From the NCBI GenBank assembly GCA_937915145.1, contig CALDNT010000037.1, positions 62,001 through 126,000 on the forward strand: a stretch of DNA of 64,000 nucleotides. The letters are read 5' to 3'. Within the stretch, counting starts at the first letter, position 1. Each line of letters begins with the position of its first letter. Under the pieces are notes generated by a model. The model searched no databases, was not told the origin of the DNA, and saw only the letters and a program-made list of their open reading frames with translations. Positions 52,074 to 59,946 of this stretch are shown here, one piece after another. Both the position numbers and the translations under genes were made by a program. The stretch comes from an uncultured Reyranella sp. GTDB lineage: Bacteria; Pseudomonadota; Alphaproteobacteria; Reyranellales; Reyranellaceae.

Positions 52074-52877
52074 ATGGACACCACGATCACAACGCTGCGG
52101 GGCGAAACCGGTCGCGACGCCCGCCGTCGAATCCGCGCCGGCGGCCACCGCCTGCCGACCTCTGGCATGGCGCCGGGCTATGTGCAGGGCAATCTCGCCA
52201 TCCTGCCCAAGGAATTTGCCGCCGATTTCGCCCGCTTTTGCCAGCTTAACCCCAAGCCCTGCCCGCTGCTCGCGTCTTCGGAACCGGGCGACCCGCGCCT
52301 GCCTGCGCTGGGCGAGGATCTCGACATCCGCACCGACATCCCTCGCTACCGCATCTGGAAGAAGGGTGAACTCGTCGAGGAAGTGAACGACCTCAAGAAA
52401 GTGTGGCGCGACGATCTCGTATCGTTCGTGCTCGGCTGCTCGTTCTCGTTCGAGGAAGCGCTGATCGAGAACGGCCTCGAACTGCGCCACCAGACCTGCA
52501 ACAGCAACGTGCCGATGTACCGGACCAATATCGAGTGCACGCCGTCCGGCCCGTTCCACGGGCCGATGGTCGTCTCGATGCGCCCATTCAAGCCCGCCGA
52601 TGCCATCCGTGCCGTGCAGGTCACCACACGGTTTCCCTCGGTGCACGGCGCGCCGGTACATCTCGGCAAGCCCGAACTGATCGGCATCAAGGATATCGCC
52701 AAGCCGGACTACGGCGATGCCGTGCCGGTGCGTGACGACGAATTCCCGGTATTCTGGGCCTGCGGCGTCACCCCGCAATCGGTCGTGGCTACAGTGAAGC
52801 CCGAGTTCTGCATCACCCATGCCCCCGGCTACATGCTGGTGACCGACCTTCTGAATTCGCGGCTTGCCGTCCTCTGA
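52074..52877 (+). CDS. DUF1445 family putative hydro-lyase
   Basis: A 267-residue protein of the DUF1445 (YcsI-like) family. It is recognised by [18 protein letters not shown] near residues 30-47, [11 protein letters not shown] near 120, [11 protein letters not shown] near 142 and FWACGVTPQ near 222; the vertebrate relative is a D-glutamate cyclase. AGGAGG at 52063-52068 is five bases from ATG 52074 and only two from ATG 52071, so 52074 is preferred. Its stop overlaps the DUF2848 start. Predicted cytoplasmic lyase/cyclase for a hydroxy or amino acid; substrate unknown. Confidence 0.88.
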   Translation: MDTTITTLRGETGRDARRRIRAGGHRLPTSGMAPGYVQGNLAILPKEFAADFARFCQLNPKPCPLLASSEPGDPRLPALGEDLDIRTDIPRYRIWKKGELVEEVNDLKKVWRDDLVSFVLGCSFSFEEALIENGLELRHQTCNSNVPMYRTNIECTPSGPFHGPMVVSMRPFKPADAIRAVQVTTRFPSVHGAPVHLGKPELIGIKDIAKPDYGDAVPVRDDEFPVFWACGVTPQSVVATVKPEFCITHAPGYMLVTDLLNSRLAVL

Positions 52878-53566
52878 TGATGGCGCGTCTTGCATTTGAC
52901 GGCCACGCCAAGGGCGCCGTGGAGAGTGTCACTGTCGACATCGAGAACCTGGTGATCGCCGGCTGGACCGGTCGCGACGTGACTGCGCTCAATCAACACA
53001 TCGAGGAATTGAAGTCGATCGGCGTCCAGCCGCCCTCGCGGGTGCCGATTTACTACCGCGCCGCGGCGCAGATGCTGACCCAGGCCGACGCCATCCAGGT
53101 GCTGGGCGACGACAGCTCGGGCGAGGTCGAGCCCGTGCTGATCGGCGCGTCCGGCCGCCTCTGGGTCACCGTCGGCGCCGACCATACCGACCGCAGAGTC
53201 GAAAGCTACGGCATCGCCATTTCCAAGCAGATGTGCGCCAAGCCGATCGGCCGCGTCGCCTGGCGCTTCGAGGAAGTTGAACCACATTGGGACAGGCTGC
53301 TGCTGCGCAGCTTCGTCCACGAGGGTGGCAAGCGGGTTCTCTATCAGGAAGGCCCGCTGGCCCATATTCGCGATCCGCGCGAACTGATCTTCGGCTGGCG
53401 GGACGACAAGCGCCTGCCCATGGGCACCGTCATGTTCTGCGGCACCATGCCGGCCATCGGCACGATCCGCCCGTCGCCGCGCTTTGAGATGGAGCTCGAC
53501 GATCCGGTGCTCGGCCGCAAGATCTCCCACGCCTACGACATTGAGGCGCTTCCCGTCGTTTCCTGA
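52877..53566 (+). CDS. DUF2848 family protein
   Basis: A 229-residue DUF2848 protein (ENLVIAGWTGRD near 24, PSRVPIYYR near 55, LWVTVGADHTDRRVES near 92 and a TMPAIGTIRPSPRFEMEL block near 197). The fold resembles fumarylacetoacetate-hydrolase relatives by its GADHTD/GTMP pattern, but no reaction is known. ATG 52877 overlaps the DUF1445 stop (TGATG). Its last 34 bases overlap the convergent hydrolase gene. Confidence 0.85.
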   Translation: MMARLAFDGHAKGAVESVTVDIENLVIAGWTGRDVTALNQHIEELKSIGVQPPSRVPIYYRAAAQMLTQADAIQVLGDDSSGEVEPVLIGASGRLWVTVGADHTDRRVESYGIAISKQMCAKPIGRVAWRFEEVEPHWDRLLLRSFVHEGGKRVLYQEGPLAHIRDPRELIFGWRDDKRLPMGTVMFCGTMPAIGTIRPSPRFEMELDDPVLGRKISHAYDIEALPVVS

Positions 53567-54381
53567 TCGGAAACGAAATCCACCAGGGCGGTTACGACCG
53601 CCGGATCGGCGAGCAACCGATTGTGGCCGAGGCCCCGAGTGATGATGAGCTTGGCAGTCGAGAGCATATGTGCCGACCGCGCAGCCTCGCGTACCGGAAC
53701 CCGGCGGTCGTTCTGATCGTGGATCAGCAGAACCGGCAGATCGAGCCTGGCAGCGATGTGGCGAACATCGAAATCGTCGGCCGGACGACCGACGCGACTT
53801 TCGACCGACTCGATAAAGGCCGCCGCACCCCGCTTGGATAGACCGACTGACTGGGCGAAGCGCAGTAGTTCACGCTTGAGGCCGGAGGGCGCGGCAACCA
53901 ATGCGACCTTCCGCGCGCCGCCATGGTGGGCGACCGAGAACAAGCTCATGGCCCCACCCATCGAGTGGCCAATCACCGCGTGTACAGGACCCAAGTGCGC
54001 CAGCGTGCGCTCGATCGTATCGATGAATCTCACCGCGGTGAGTTCGTTTCCCGCCGACTCGCCATGTGCTGGAACGTCGAGCGCTACGGCGGCGAAGCCG
54101 CCCGCCAGCAACGCATCGATGATCGCCCCGAACTGCGCGCGGTTGCCCTCGAAGCCGTGGACCAGCAGCACCACCGGAGCGCCGCTCGTACCCCAACGCC
54201 AGGCGATCAAACCTTCATCAAGCGCGAGTCGCTCGTCAGCCGCCGGAAGGTCATGCAGCGGTGGCGGCCGAACGTGGCGGCGCGGGTTCAGCATCATCCG
54301 GCGGAACACCGGCGCCACCATGACCGGTACCACGCGGCTGGCTGCGGCGAGGGCCGCGATCGACAACGAAAGGGCGGACAT
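53533..54381 (-). CDS. Alpha/beta hydrolase
   Basis: A 282-residue alpha/beta-hydrolase. The oxyanion segment LLVHGFEGN lies near residue 70, nucleophile elbow GHSMGG near 138 (Ser), acid Asp in LLIHDQNDRRVP near 225 and catalytic His in GLGHNRLL near 255. The N-terminus (SALSLSIAALAAASRVVPVMVAPVF) is hydrophobic and may anchor the protein in the membrane. ATG 54381 has GGAGAA upstream; a GTG at 54411 is less likely. Convergent overlap with DUF2848. Confidence 0.88.
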   Translation of the reverse strand: MSALSLSIAALAAASRVVPVMVAPVFRRMMLNPRRHVRPPPLHDLPAADERLALDEGLIAWRWGTSGAPVVLLVHGFEGNRAQFGAIIDALLAGGFAAVALDVPAHGESAGNELTAVRFIDTIERTLAHLGPVHAVIGHSMGGAMSLFSVAHHGGARKVALVAAPSGLKRELLRFAQSVGLSKRGAAAFIESVESRVGRPADDFDVRHIAARLDLPVLLIHDQNDRRVPVREAARSAHMLSTAKLIITRGLGHNRLLADPAVVTALVDFVSDQETTGSASMS

Positions 54382-54399
54382 GGCACGTTTTCTCCATAA

Positions 54400-54411
54400 G
54401 TGCATCTGCAC
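54400..54411. promoter_or_regulatory. Dyad GTGCA-TC-TGCAC
   Basis: A perfect 5-bp-arm dyad lies 19 bp upstream of the hydrolase start, between it and the divergent CoA-transferase gene. It overlaps the likely 5' leader of the hydrolase mRNA, so it could be a repressor site. Inferred from position only. Confidence 0.25.
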
Positions 54412-54536
54412 CTAATTGGTCGCACCAACCCGATTGCTCAAACGAACTTGCGTACTGCCTTCCGTAACTTTTCTTCATGCACCGGGCGAACGCATGGCTT
54501 CCCTGCGAGGTCGGCCTTGCGCGGATAGCGGTGGTA

Positions 54537-54546
54537 AACGTACGTT
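54537..54546. promoter_or_regulatory. Palindrome AACGTACGTT upstream of CoA-transferase gene
   Basis: A 10-bp perfect palindrome lies 27 bp before the start codon of the CaiB-type CoA-transferase. Position is right for a repressor (for example TetR-type) overlapping the promoter or leader; no regulator gene is adjacent. Confidence 0.3.
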
Positions 54547-54573
54547 CAGCCCATCAGGGAGGGTTAAGTACCG

Positions 54574-55773
54574 ATGATCAATGGCGCCTTTGACGGCATC
54601 ACTGTGCTCGACTTCACGCAGGGCATCGCGGGCCCGCACGCCTCGATGCTGCTCGCCCTGCATGGCGCCGACGTCATCAAGATCGAGCCGCCGGAAGGCG
54701 ACTGGGGCCGGGCCCTGGGCGAACTGAAGGGCGACCACTGCGCCCATTCCGTCGCCTTCAATCGCGGCAAGCGCAGCATTGCAGTCGACCTCAAGTCGCC
54801 CGACGGCCTGGCCATCGTGAAGAAGATCGCGGCCAAGGCCGATGTCGTGATGGAAAGCTTCCGGCCGGGCGTGATCCAGCGATTAGGCTTTGGCTACGAA
54901 GAGATGAAGAAGCTCAATCCCAAGGTCGTCTATTGCTCGATCTCGGGCTTTGGCCAGAGCGGGCCCTACAGCAAACGGCCGACGGTCGACGGCCTGATCC
55001 AGGCCTTCAGCGGCATGATGGTGATGAACAAGATGCCGGACGGCACGCCGTGGCGTCAGGGTATGATCGCCGTCGACGTGACGACCGGGCTCTACACTTT
55101 CCAGGCGCTCAGCACCGCCATCATCCGCCAGTTCCGCTTCGGCGAAGGCTGCTTCATCGATTCGAGCCTGATGCGCTCGGCAGCCGCCTTTCAAGGCGCC
55201 AAGCTGATGGAGTGGGTGTTCTCAAAGGGCGCGCCGCCGGTCCTCTACATGCCGGCCGGCAGCTACAAGTCGAAGAACGGCTACATCATGGTGAGCGCCA
55301 TGCGGCCGCATCATTTTCGCCTGCTGTTCGAGCTGATCGGGCGCCAGGACATCGCCGACGATCCCGACCTGCAGAGCCACAACGATCGCATCAAGAACGC
55401 GGCAAGGATCATCAAGGCCCTGAATGAGACGATGCCGACCAAGACCACCGAGGAATGGATCTCAATCCTGCAGCCCAAGGACGTGTTCTGCGAGCGGGTG
55501 AACAATTACTCCGACTATCTCGACCATCCGCATGTGAAGGAATCGGGCGCGATCGACTGGATCGAGCAGGACGGCTTCGGCCGCATGCCAGTCGCCAACA
55601 TCCCGGGCCTGCCGCCAGCTTCGACGCACGAACCCCAGCAGCACGCGCCACATATCGGCGAGGATGGGCCGGATATCCTGCGCGAGCTGGGCTACGGCGC
55701 CACCGAAATCGAGGCGATGCAGTCACGGGGCGGCGTGTGCGCCCCGGCGCCGACAGCCCAGGCAGCCGAGTAA
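54574..55773 (+). CDS. CaiB/BaiF family CoA-transferase
   Basis: A 399-residue class III CoA-transferase. It opens GITVLDFTQGIAGPHASMLLALHGADVIKIEPP, and GKRSIAVDLKSPDG near 66 and CSISGFGQSGPYSKRPTVDGLIQA near 122 are family blocks. The catalytic Asp is in IAVDVTTGLYTFQA near 167. AGGGAGGG precedes ATG 54574. It moves CoA between acyl groups of organic acids; partner acids unknown. Ends four bases before a convergent lipoprotein gene. Confidence 0.9.
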   Translation: MINGAFDGITVLDFTQGIAGPHASMLLALHGADVIKIEPPEGDWGRALGELKGDHCAHSVAFNRGKRSIAVDLKSPDGLAIVKKIAAKADVVMESFRPGVIQRLGFGYEEMKKLNPKVVYCSISGFGQSGPYSKRPTVDGLIQAFSGMMVMNKMPDGTPWRQGMIAVDVTTGLYTFQALSTAIIRQFRFGEGCFIDSSLMRSAAAFQGAKLMEWVFSKGAPPVLYMPAGSYKSKNGYIMVSAMRPHHFRLLFELIGRQDIADDPDLQSHNDRIKNAARIIKALNETMPTKTTEEWISILQPKDVFCERVNNYSDYLDHPHVKESGAIDWIEQDGFGRMPVANIPGLPPASTHEPQQHAPHIGEDGPDILRELGYGATEIEAMQSRGGVCAPAPTAQAAE

Positions 55774-55777
55774 ATCA

Positions 55778-56260
55778 CTATTTCTTCAAGAAGACCTTTG
55801 AGCAAACGGAGTCGGCGAAATCACCAGAGATGGCCCGCGCGCCGCCGGACAGCTTGGCTAATCCAATCAAGCCACTTCCGTGCGTCCTTTCCTGGACATA
55901 GTACTCTGCAGCAACAGTATTGTTCTCGGGATTGACTAGCTTTACCTCCGCGGCGACTTCGTGGTTGTCAGCGAGAAGCATGGCCATACCGGTATTTGCC
56001 AGCTTGAAGTTGTCGAGTCGCACTTGCATGTCATACTTGATCGGGCCTCGTGCGCATTGCGCTATCTTCTGTTCAAGGGCCGTCCGCAATGCCTGAATGT
56101 CTTCCTCGCTGGCGTTCGGCGATCGATTAGCGATGGTGACGACTCCGATCGACGCAGCCGCAGCCGCAGAGGGACTCCAAGCCTGGATCGGCTTGACCGG
56201 TTCCGCGCAAGCAGAAACCAATAGAACGACAGTTAGCGCTGCCGCGATTCGACTCAGCAT
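55778..56260 (-). CDS. Hypothetical lipoprotein
   Basis: A 160-residue predicted lipoprotein. ATG 56260 (GGGGGAG upstream) gives a signal peptide with lipobox VSAC (Cys18). The mature part has a central strand-rich region (YDMQVRLDNFKLANTGMAMLLADNHEVAAEVKLVN) and a C-terminal conserved-looking AISGDFADSVCSKVFLKK, reminiscent of DUF4410-type lipoproteins; this is a weak resemblance. AT-richer than neighbours. Divergent from another lipoprotein gene. Confidence 0.75.
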   Translation of the reverse strand: MLSRIAAALTVVLLVSACAEPVKPIQAWSPSAAAAASIGVVTIANRSPNASEEDIQALRTALEQKIAQCARGPIKYDMQVRLDNFKLANTGMAMLLADNHEVAAEVKLVNPENNTVAAEYYVQERTHGSGLIGLAKLSGGARAISGDFADSVCSKVFLKK

Positions 56261-56365
56261 TTTTGGTAACTCCCCCGAGAAGATCGTCTTAATTTGTCGA
56301 ACGCGCAACGGTTGACGAGTATGTAGTATATTCTTTCAACCTTCCTTAGGAATATCCAGATCGAA

Positions 56366-56974
56366 ATGCTGACAAACATGAAATGGCTCGCTGCCGTGGC
56401 AACGATCGGCACTTTGGCTGGGTGCCTTAACGTCACTGACGGACCTCCTCCACCCCCAGCGTCATCTCCAACGGCCGTGCCGCAAGCCATCGAACCAAGC
56501 GAAGGGGCCATACGGATCGATGGACTTTCAAAGTTTCGTCAGACCGCCCAGGTCGTCAGCGACCACTGCCGATCGTTCAGCTACATGACTGATCGGCAGG
56601 CGGCCACACAGGCCTCGATCACTAGAGCGCTTCAAGGTTATGCGTCAGCATTGCCGGGCGGACTGCAATTGGACATCCAGTCTCTAAAGGTACGTATTCG
56701 GTGTCATACAGCGGGCGCGGGCGCGTTCAGCAGCTATTGCGCCGCGGATGCGAGCCTGAGCCTGGCCGCGATCGGGAACGATCAGGGTGGGCGTGAGATC
56801 ATCGTGACAGCCTCGAGGGACGCTACCGAACAAGTTCCAATCGGCTTTATTTTAGGCGTTCATTGTGCCGACGGCATGCCCGCAGTTACGTCAGCCGTGG
56901 ATAGTGTCCTGGCAACAGCACTGGCAGACATTCAGAATGGTTTGACCGCTCGAACGGGCGTCCCTACTCGATAA
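56366..56974 (+). CDS. Hypothetical lipoprotein
   Basis: A 202-residue predicted lipoprotein: signal LAAVATIGTLAGC with lipobox LAGC (Cys20), a Pro/Ser-rich tether (GPPPPPASSPTAVPQ) and a mature domain with several Cys (DHCRSF, IRCHTAG, SYCAADAS, VHCADG) that may form disulfides. ATG 56366 and ATG 56378 are both possible. No family recognised. AT-richer than neighbours; adjacent to a proline-racemase pseudogene. Confidence 0.75.
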   Translation: MLTNMKWLAAVATIGTLAGCLNVTDGPPPPPASSPTAVPQAIEPSEGAIRIDGLSKFRQTAQVVSDHCRSFSYMTDRQAATQASITRALQGYASALPGGLQLDIQSLKVRIRCHTAGAGAFSSYCAADASLSLAAIGNDQGGREIIVTASRDATEQVPIGFILGVHCADGMPAVTSAVDSVLATALADIQNGLTARTGVPTR

Positions 56975-56992
56975 ACCAGGCGACCTCGGTCG

Positions 56993-57317
56993 CTACGGCA
57001 CCCGAAACCCGTGCGCGAAGGGATCGCGCGAGGCGATGAAGATCGTGTTGACACCGCGCTGGCGGGACCAGCCCGACATCGATGGCACGATGGCGTCCCA
57101 GATGCTGATGCGAGCCGCCGTCGATTCGAGCCCGACATGACGTCGCGGCCGCGTGGCTCAAACATCAGTGCTCGGCGGATCCAGTCGTGATTCGCCATGA
57201 AATCCTGACGGCATTCGCTCATGCTGGTGCCCACGAACAGTGGCGCGCCACCCATCACCAGCCGCGCCGGTTGCCGCAGGCATGGCCATCGAGGCGCGAG
57301 AAAACATGGCCCGACAT
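56993..57317 (-). pseudogene. Remnant of a proline racemase / 4-hydroxyproline epimerase-family gene
   Basis: On the minus strand, ATG 57317 starts MSGHVFSRLDGHACGN, carrying the N-terminal Cys motif of the family. A one-base deletion near 57270 shifts to the frame reading RLVMGGAPLFVG, HDWIRRALMFEPRGRDVMSGS. Further on, a third frame reads ISIWDAIVPSMSGWSRQRGVNTIFIASRDPFAHGFRVP and ends at TAG 56993. These are the N- and C-terminal ends of a ~340-residue enzyme; roughly two-thirds, including the second catalytic Cys region, is missing. Decayed and non-functional. Confidence 0.75.
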
Positions 57318-57326
57318 GGGACCTGC

Positions 57327-57848
57327 TTACGCCGCCGCCATGAAGCGCTCAACTTCGCGGGCGCTCTTGAGATGCACGACCCGCTTCTCCCTGGCGAGGA
57401 ATTCGCATTCGAGCGCAAACCGCTGGCGATTGCGGCGATGTGTCTTGAGCGCCCACAACAGGATCGAATCGCGGCTGAAGAAGGCCTGGCGCATCGATTC
57501 ACTGTTGCCTGTGCCCCACAACTCCTCGCGCGTCGCCACCCGCCGGACCGTGCGGCGCAGCAAACGCCACATGACCAGTGGCAACGGCAGGTCGAGCCAG
57601 ATCAGGGTGTCGGCCGGTCGCCACACGAGGTCGCGCACCTGGCCGTAATTGCCAACGACGATCCAGCCCTCTCCGCTGGTCTCGCGGTCGACACGGTGGC
57701 GGAACAGGTCGACCGGCGCCGGCTGCCAGTCCCGCCCCCAGAACAGGGCGTCGAGCTCGATGACGCGCAAGCCGGTCCGCGCCGCCAGCCGTTCCGCCAG
57801 CACGCTCTTTCCCGACCCCGTCGTTCCAAAGACGACTACCCGATGCAT
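57327..57848 (-). CDS. P-loop NTPase, adenylate kinase/topology-modulation-like
   Basis: A 173-residue P-loop kinase-like protein. Walker A GTTGSGKS lies at residues 7-14, with ELDALFWGRDWQP near 32 and WIVVGNYGQVRDLVW near 62. This pattern matches the FlaR/'topology modulation' group of adenylate-kinase-like proteins, whose substrate is unclear. ATG 57848 is used (MHRVVVFG). Convergent spacing: 9 nt from the racemase pseudogene. Confidence 0.82.
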   Translation of the reverse strand: MHRVVVFGTTGSGKSVLAERLAARTGLRVIELDALFWGRDWQPAPVDLFRHRVDRETSGEGWIVVGNYGQVRDLVWRPADTLIWLDLPLPLVMWRLLRRTVRRVATREELWGTGNSESMRQAFFSRDSILLWALKTHRRNRQRFALECEFLAREKRVVHLKSAREVERFMAAA

Positions 57849-57990
57849 TGCCAAACTCTAACGTCGGCGCGACAGTCCTCGCAGGGTCGCTTTTCGTCAC
57901 ACCCCGTTGGCCGACACGGTCCGGGTCGCGTACCGCGAACACCAAACCTTGGGCTGGCAGAACCTGAGAATCGGGTGCAGGCTACCAGAT

Positions 57991-58779
57991 ATGGCCGAAG
58001 ACAATCGCTTGCGCCGATTTGCCGTCCTGATCGATGCCGACAACACGTCGCCTCGCATCGCCGCGGGACTGTTCGAGGAAATCGCCAAGTTCGGCGAGGC
58101 CAGCGTCCGGCGGATCTATGGCGATTTCTCCAGCCCGCGCCTGCGGTCCTGGGCGGACATCCTGCAGAAATACGCGATCGATCCCTACCAGCAATTTGCC
58201 TATACGACGGGCAAGAACGCATCCGACATCGCCCTGGTGATCGACGCTATGGATCTGTTGCACAGTCGCCGGTTCGACGGATTCTGCCTCGTCTCGTCGG
58301 ACAGCGACTTCACGCGCCTCGCCTCGCGTCTTCGTGAAGAGGGCGCCGATGTCTACGGCTTTGGTGCGCAGAAGACCCCGGAGAGCTTCCGCCAAGCCTG
58401 TCGAAGGTTCGTTTACACCGAGAACCTGCTGCCCGAGGCCGAAGTGGCGACCCCCGAAGAAGGCCCCTCTCCCAAAGCCCTCCACTCCGCCCCTGCACCC
58501 GTGCCCATCCTGACCAAGGCGATTGCCCAGATGGAGACCGAAGACGGTTGGGTTGGCTTGGGCGCCGTGGGCCAACGCCTCGCCAACATCGCTTCCGACT
58601 TCGATCCACGCACCTATGGTTTTCGCAAGCTCAGCGACCTGGTGCGGCAAACCGGCGCGTTCGACTTGGATCAGCCGGATGGCAGGGCCGTACGGATCCG
58701 GGCGAAGCCGACGACCCGCTCCAAGCCCCGCGTCAAGGCGGTGAACGCGCCCGCCCCCCGGCGGCCGCGCCAAACCTGA
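57991..58779 (+). CDS. NYN-domain ribonuclease-like protein with C-terminal LOTUS (OST-HTH) domain
   Basis: A 262-residue protein. The NYN/PIN-like domain (1-150) has the acidic set VLIDADN, KNASDIALVIDAMDLL and VSSDSDFTRLASRLRE. A LOTUS/OST-HTH domain near 180-250 (GWVGLGAVGQRLANI, TYGFRKLSDLV) follows, then a basic tail (KPRVKAVNAPAPRRP). This combination suggests RNA binding plus endonuclease activity (LabA/DUF88 type). ATG 57991 is chosen; the frame upstream to 57907 lacks homology. Target RNA unknown. Confidence 0.87.
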   Translation: MAEDNRLRRFAVLIDADNTSPRIAAGLFEEIAKFGEASVRRIYGDFSSPRLRSWADILQKYAIDPYQQFAYTTGKNASDIALVIDAMDLLHSRRFDGFCLVSSDSDFTRLASRLREEGADVYGFGAQKTPESFRQACRRFVYTENLLPEAEVATPEEGPSPKALHSAPAPVPILTKAIAQMETEDGWVGLGAVGQRLANIASDFDPRTYGFRKLSDLVRQTGAFDLDQPDGRAVRIRAKPTTRSKPRVKAVNAPAPRRPRQT

Positions 58780-58862
58780 CGGCGACAGGGGTAATTGGGC
58801 TGCTTCGCCTCGTTGCTTTTGTCGCCGGCTCCGCCTAAAGGCCAAGCGCGTGACGTGATCCA

Positions 58863-59930
58863 ATGTCCGCGACCGAGACAGGAAAGTTCACTCGATTGAG
58901 CAACAGCCAGGATCCCGCGACCCCCACCGCAGCCGTAACGGATGCGCGGATCTGGCCGCAAATTCTTGCGCGCTACCGGCAGCCCAGCAATGGGCGCGGT
59001 ATCGTCGAGATCGCCATCACCGTCCTGCCGCTGGTCGCACTCTGGACGCTGGCCTGGGCGACGCTCGACATTGGCTACTGGCTGGCCCTACCGCTCGCCA
59101 TTGCCGCCGCTGCATTCCTGGTCCGCCTCTTCGCGATCCAGCACGATTGCAGCCATGGCGCCTTCTTCCGCCATCGGCTGGCGAACGATTGGATCGGCCG
59201 CGTCGTCAGCGTGGCGACGATGACGCCCTATGGCGTCTGGCGCCGCACTCATGCCACCCACCATGCCAGCACCGGCAATCTCGACCGGCGCGGCCTTGGC
59301 GACGTCGATACGCTCACGGTCGACGAATATCGCTCGCGTGGGTTCTGGGGCCGGCTGCGCTATCGCGTATATCGCCACCCGTTGTTTATGTTTGGCGTGG
59401 CGCCCGCCTATCTTTTCATCCTGCAGCATCGCCTGCCGGTCGGGTTGATGCGAAACGGCTGGCGGCCGTGGGCCAGCACCATGACGACCAACCTGGCGAT
59501 CGCGTCGATCGCCGCCCTGCTGATCTGGCTCGTCGGAATCAAGGCATTCCTTCTCATCCACCTCCCGATCATGCTGTTCGCGGCTTCGGTCGGCGTGTGG
59601 CTGTTCTACGTCCAGCACCAGTTCGAACATACCGTGTGGGCAAACGACGGCGACTGGAACCTGCACGACGCCGCCCTGCATGGCAGCTCGCACTATGACC
59701 TTCCGGCGTTCCTGCGCTGGTTCACCTGCAACATCGGCGTGCACCACGTGCATCATCTGTGCAGCCGCATTCCGTACTACCGGCTGCCGCACGTGCTGCG
59801 CGACCATCCGGAACTCCGCGATGTCGGCCGGCTGACGCTGCTCCAGAGCTTCCGCTGCGTGCGCCTCGTGCTGTGGGACGAGACACAACGTCGCCTGGTT
59901 TCGTTCCGCGACGTCCGAGCGTCGCACTGA
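58863..59930 (+). CDS. Fatty acid desaturase family protein
   Basis: A 355-residue membrane desaturase with the three histidine boxes: HDCSHGAFF near 97, HATHHAST near 133 and HHVHHL near 295. About four to six helices surround them. It inserts double bonds into acyl lipids using a di-iron site. The ribosome site before ATG 58863 is weak. Convergent with the cyclase gene, 16 nt away. Confidence 0.92.
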   Translation: MSATETGKFTRLSNSQDPATPTAAVTDARIWPQILARYRQPSNGRGIVEIAITVLPLVALWTLAWATLDIGYWLALPLAIAAAAFLVRLFAIQHDCSHGAFFRHRLANDWIGRVVSVATMTPYGVWRRTHATHHASTGNLDRRGLGDVDTLTVDEYRSRGFWGRLRYRVYRHPLFMFGVAPAYLFILQHRLPVGLMRNGWRPWASTMTTNLAIASIAALLIWLVGIKAFLLIHLPIMLFAASVGVWLFYVQHQFEHTVWANDGDWNLHDAALHGSSHYDLPAFLRWFTCNIGVHHVHHLCSRIPYYRLPHVLRDHPELRDVGRLTLLQSFRCVRLVLWDETQRRLVSFRDVRASH

Positions 59931-59946
59931 ACATCGTCGACGCCCG

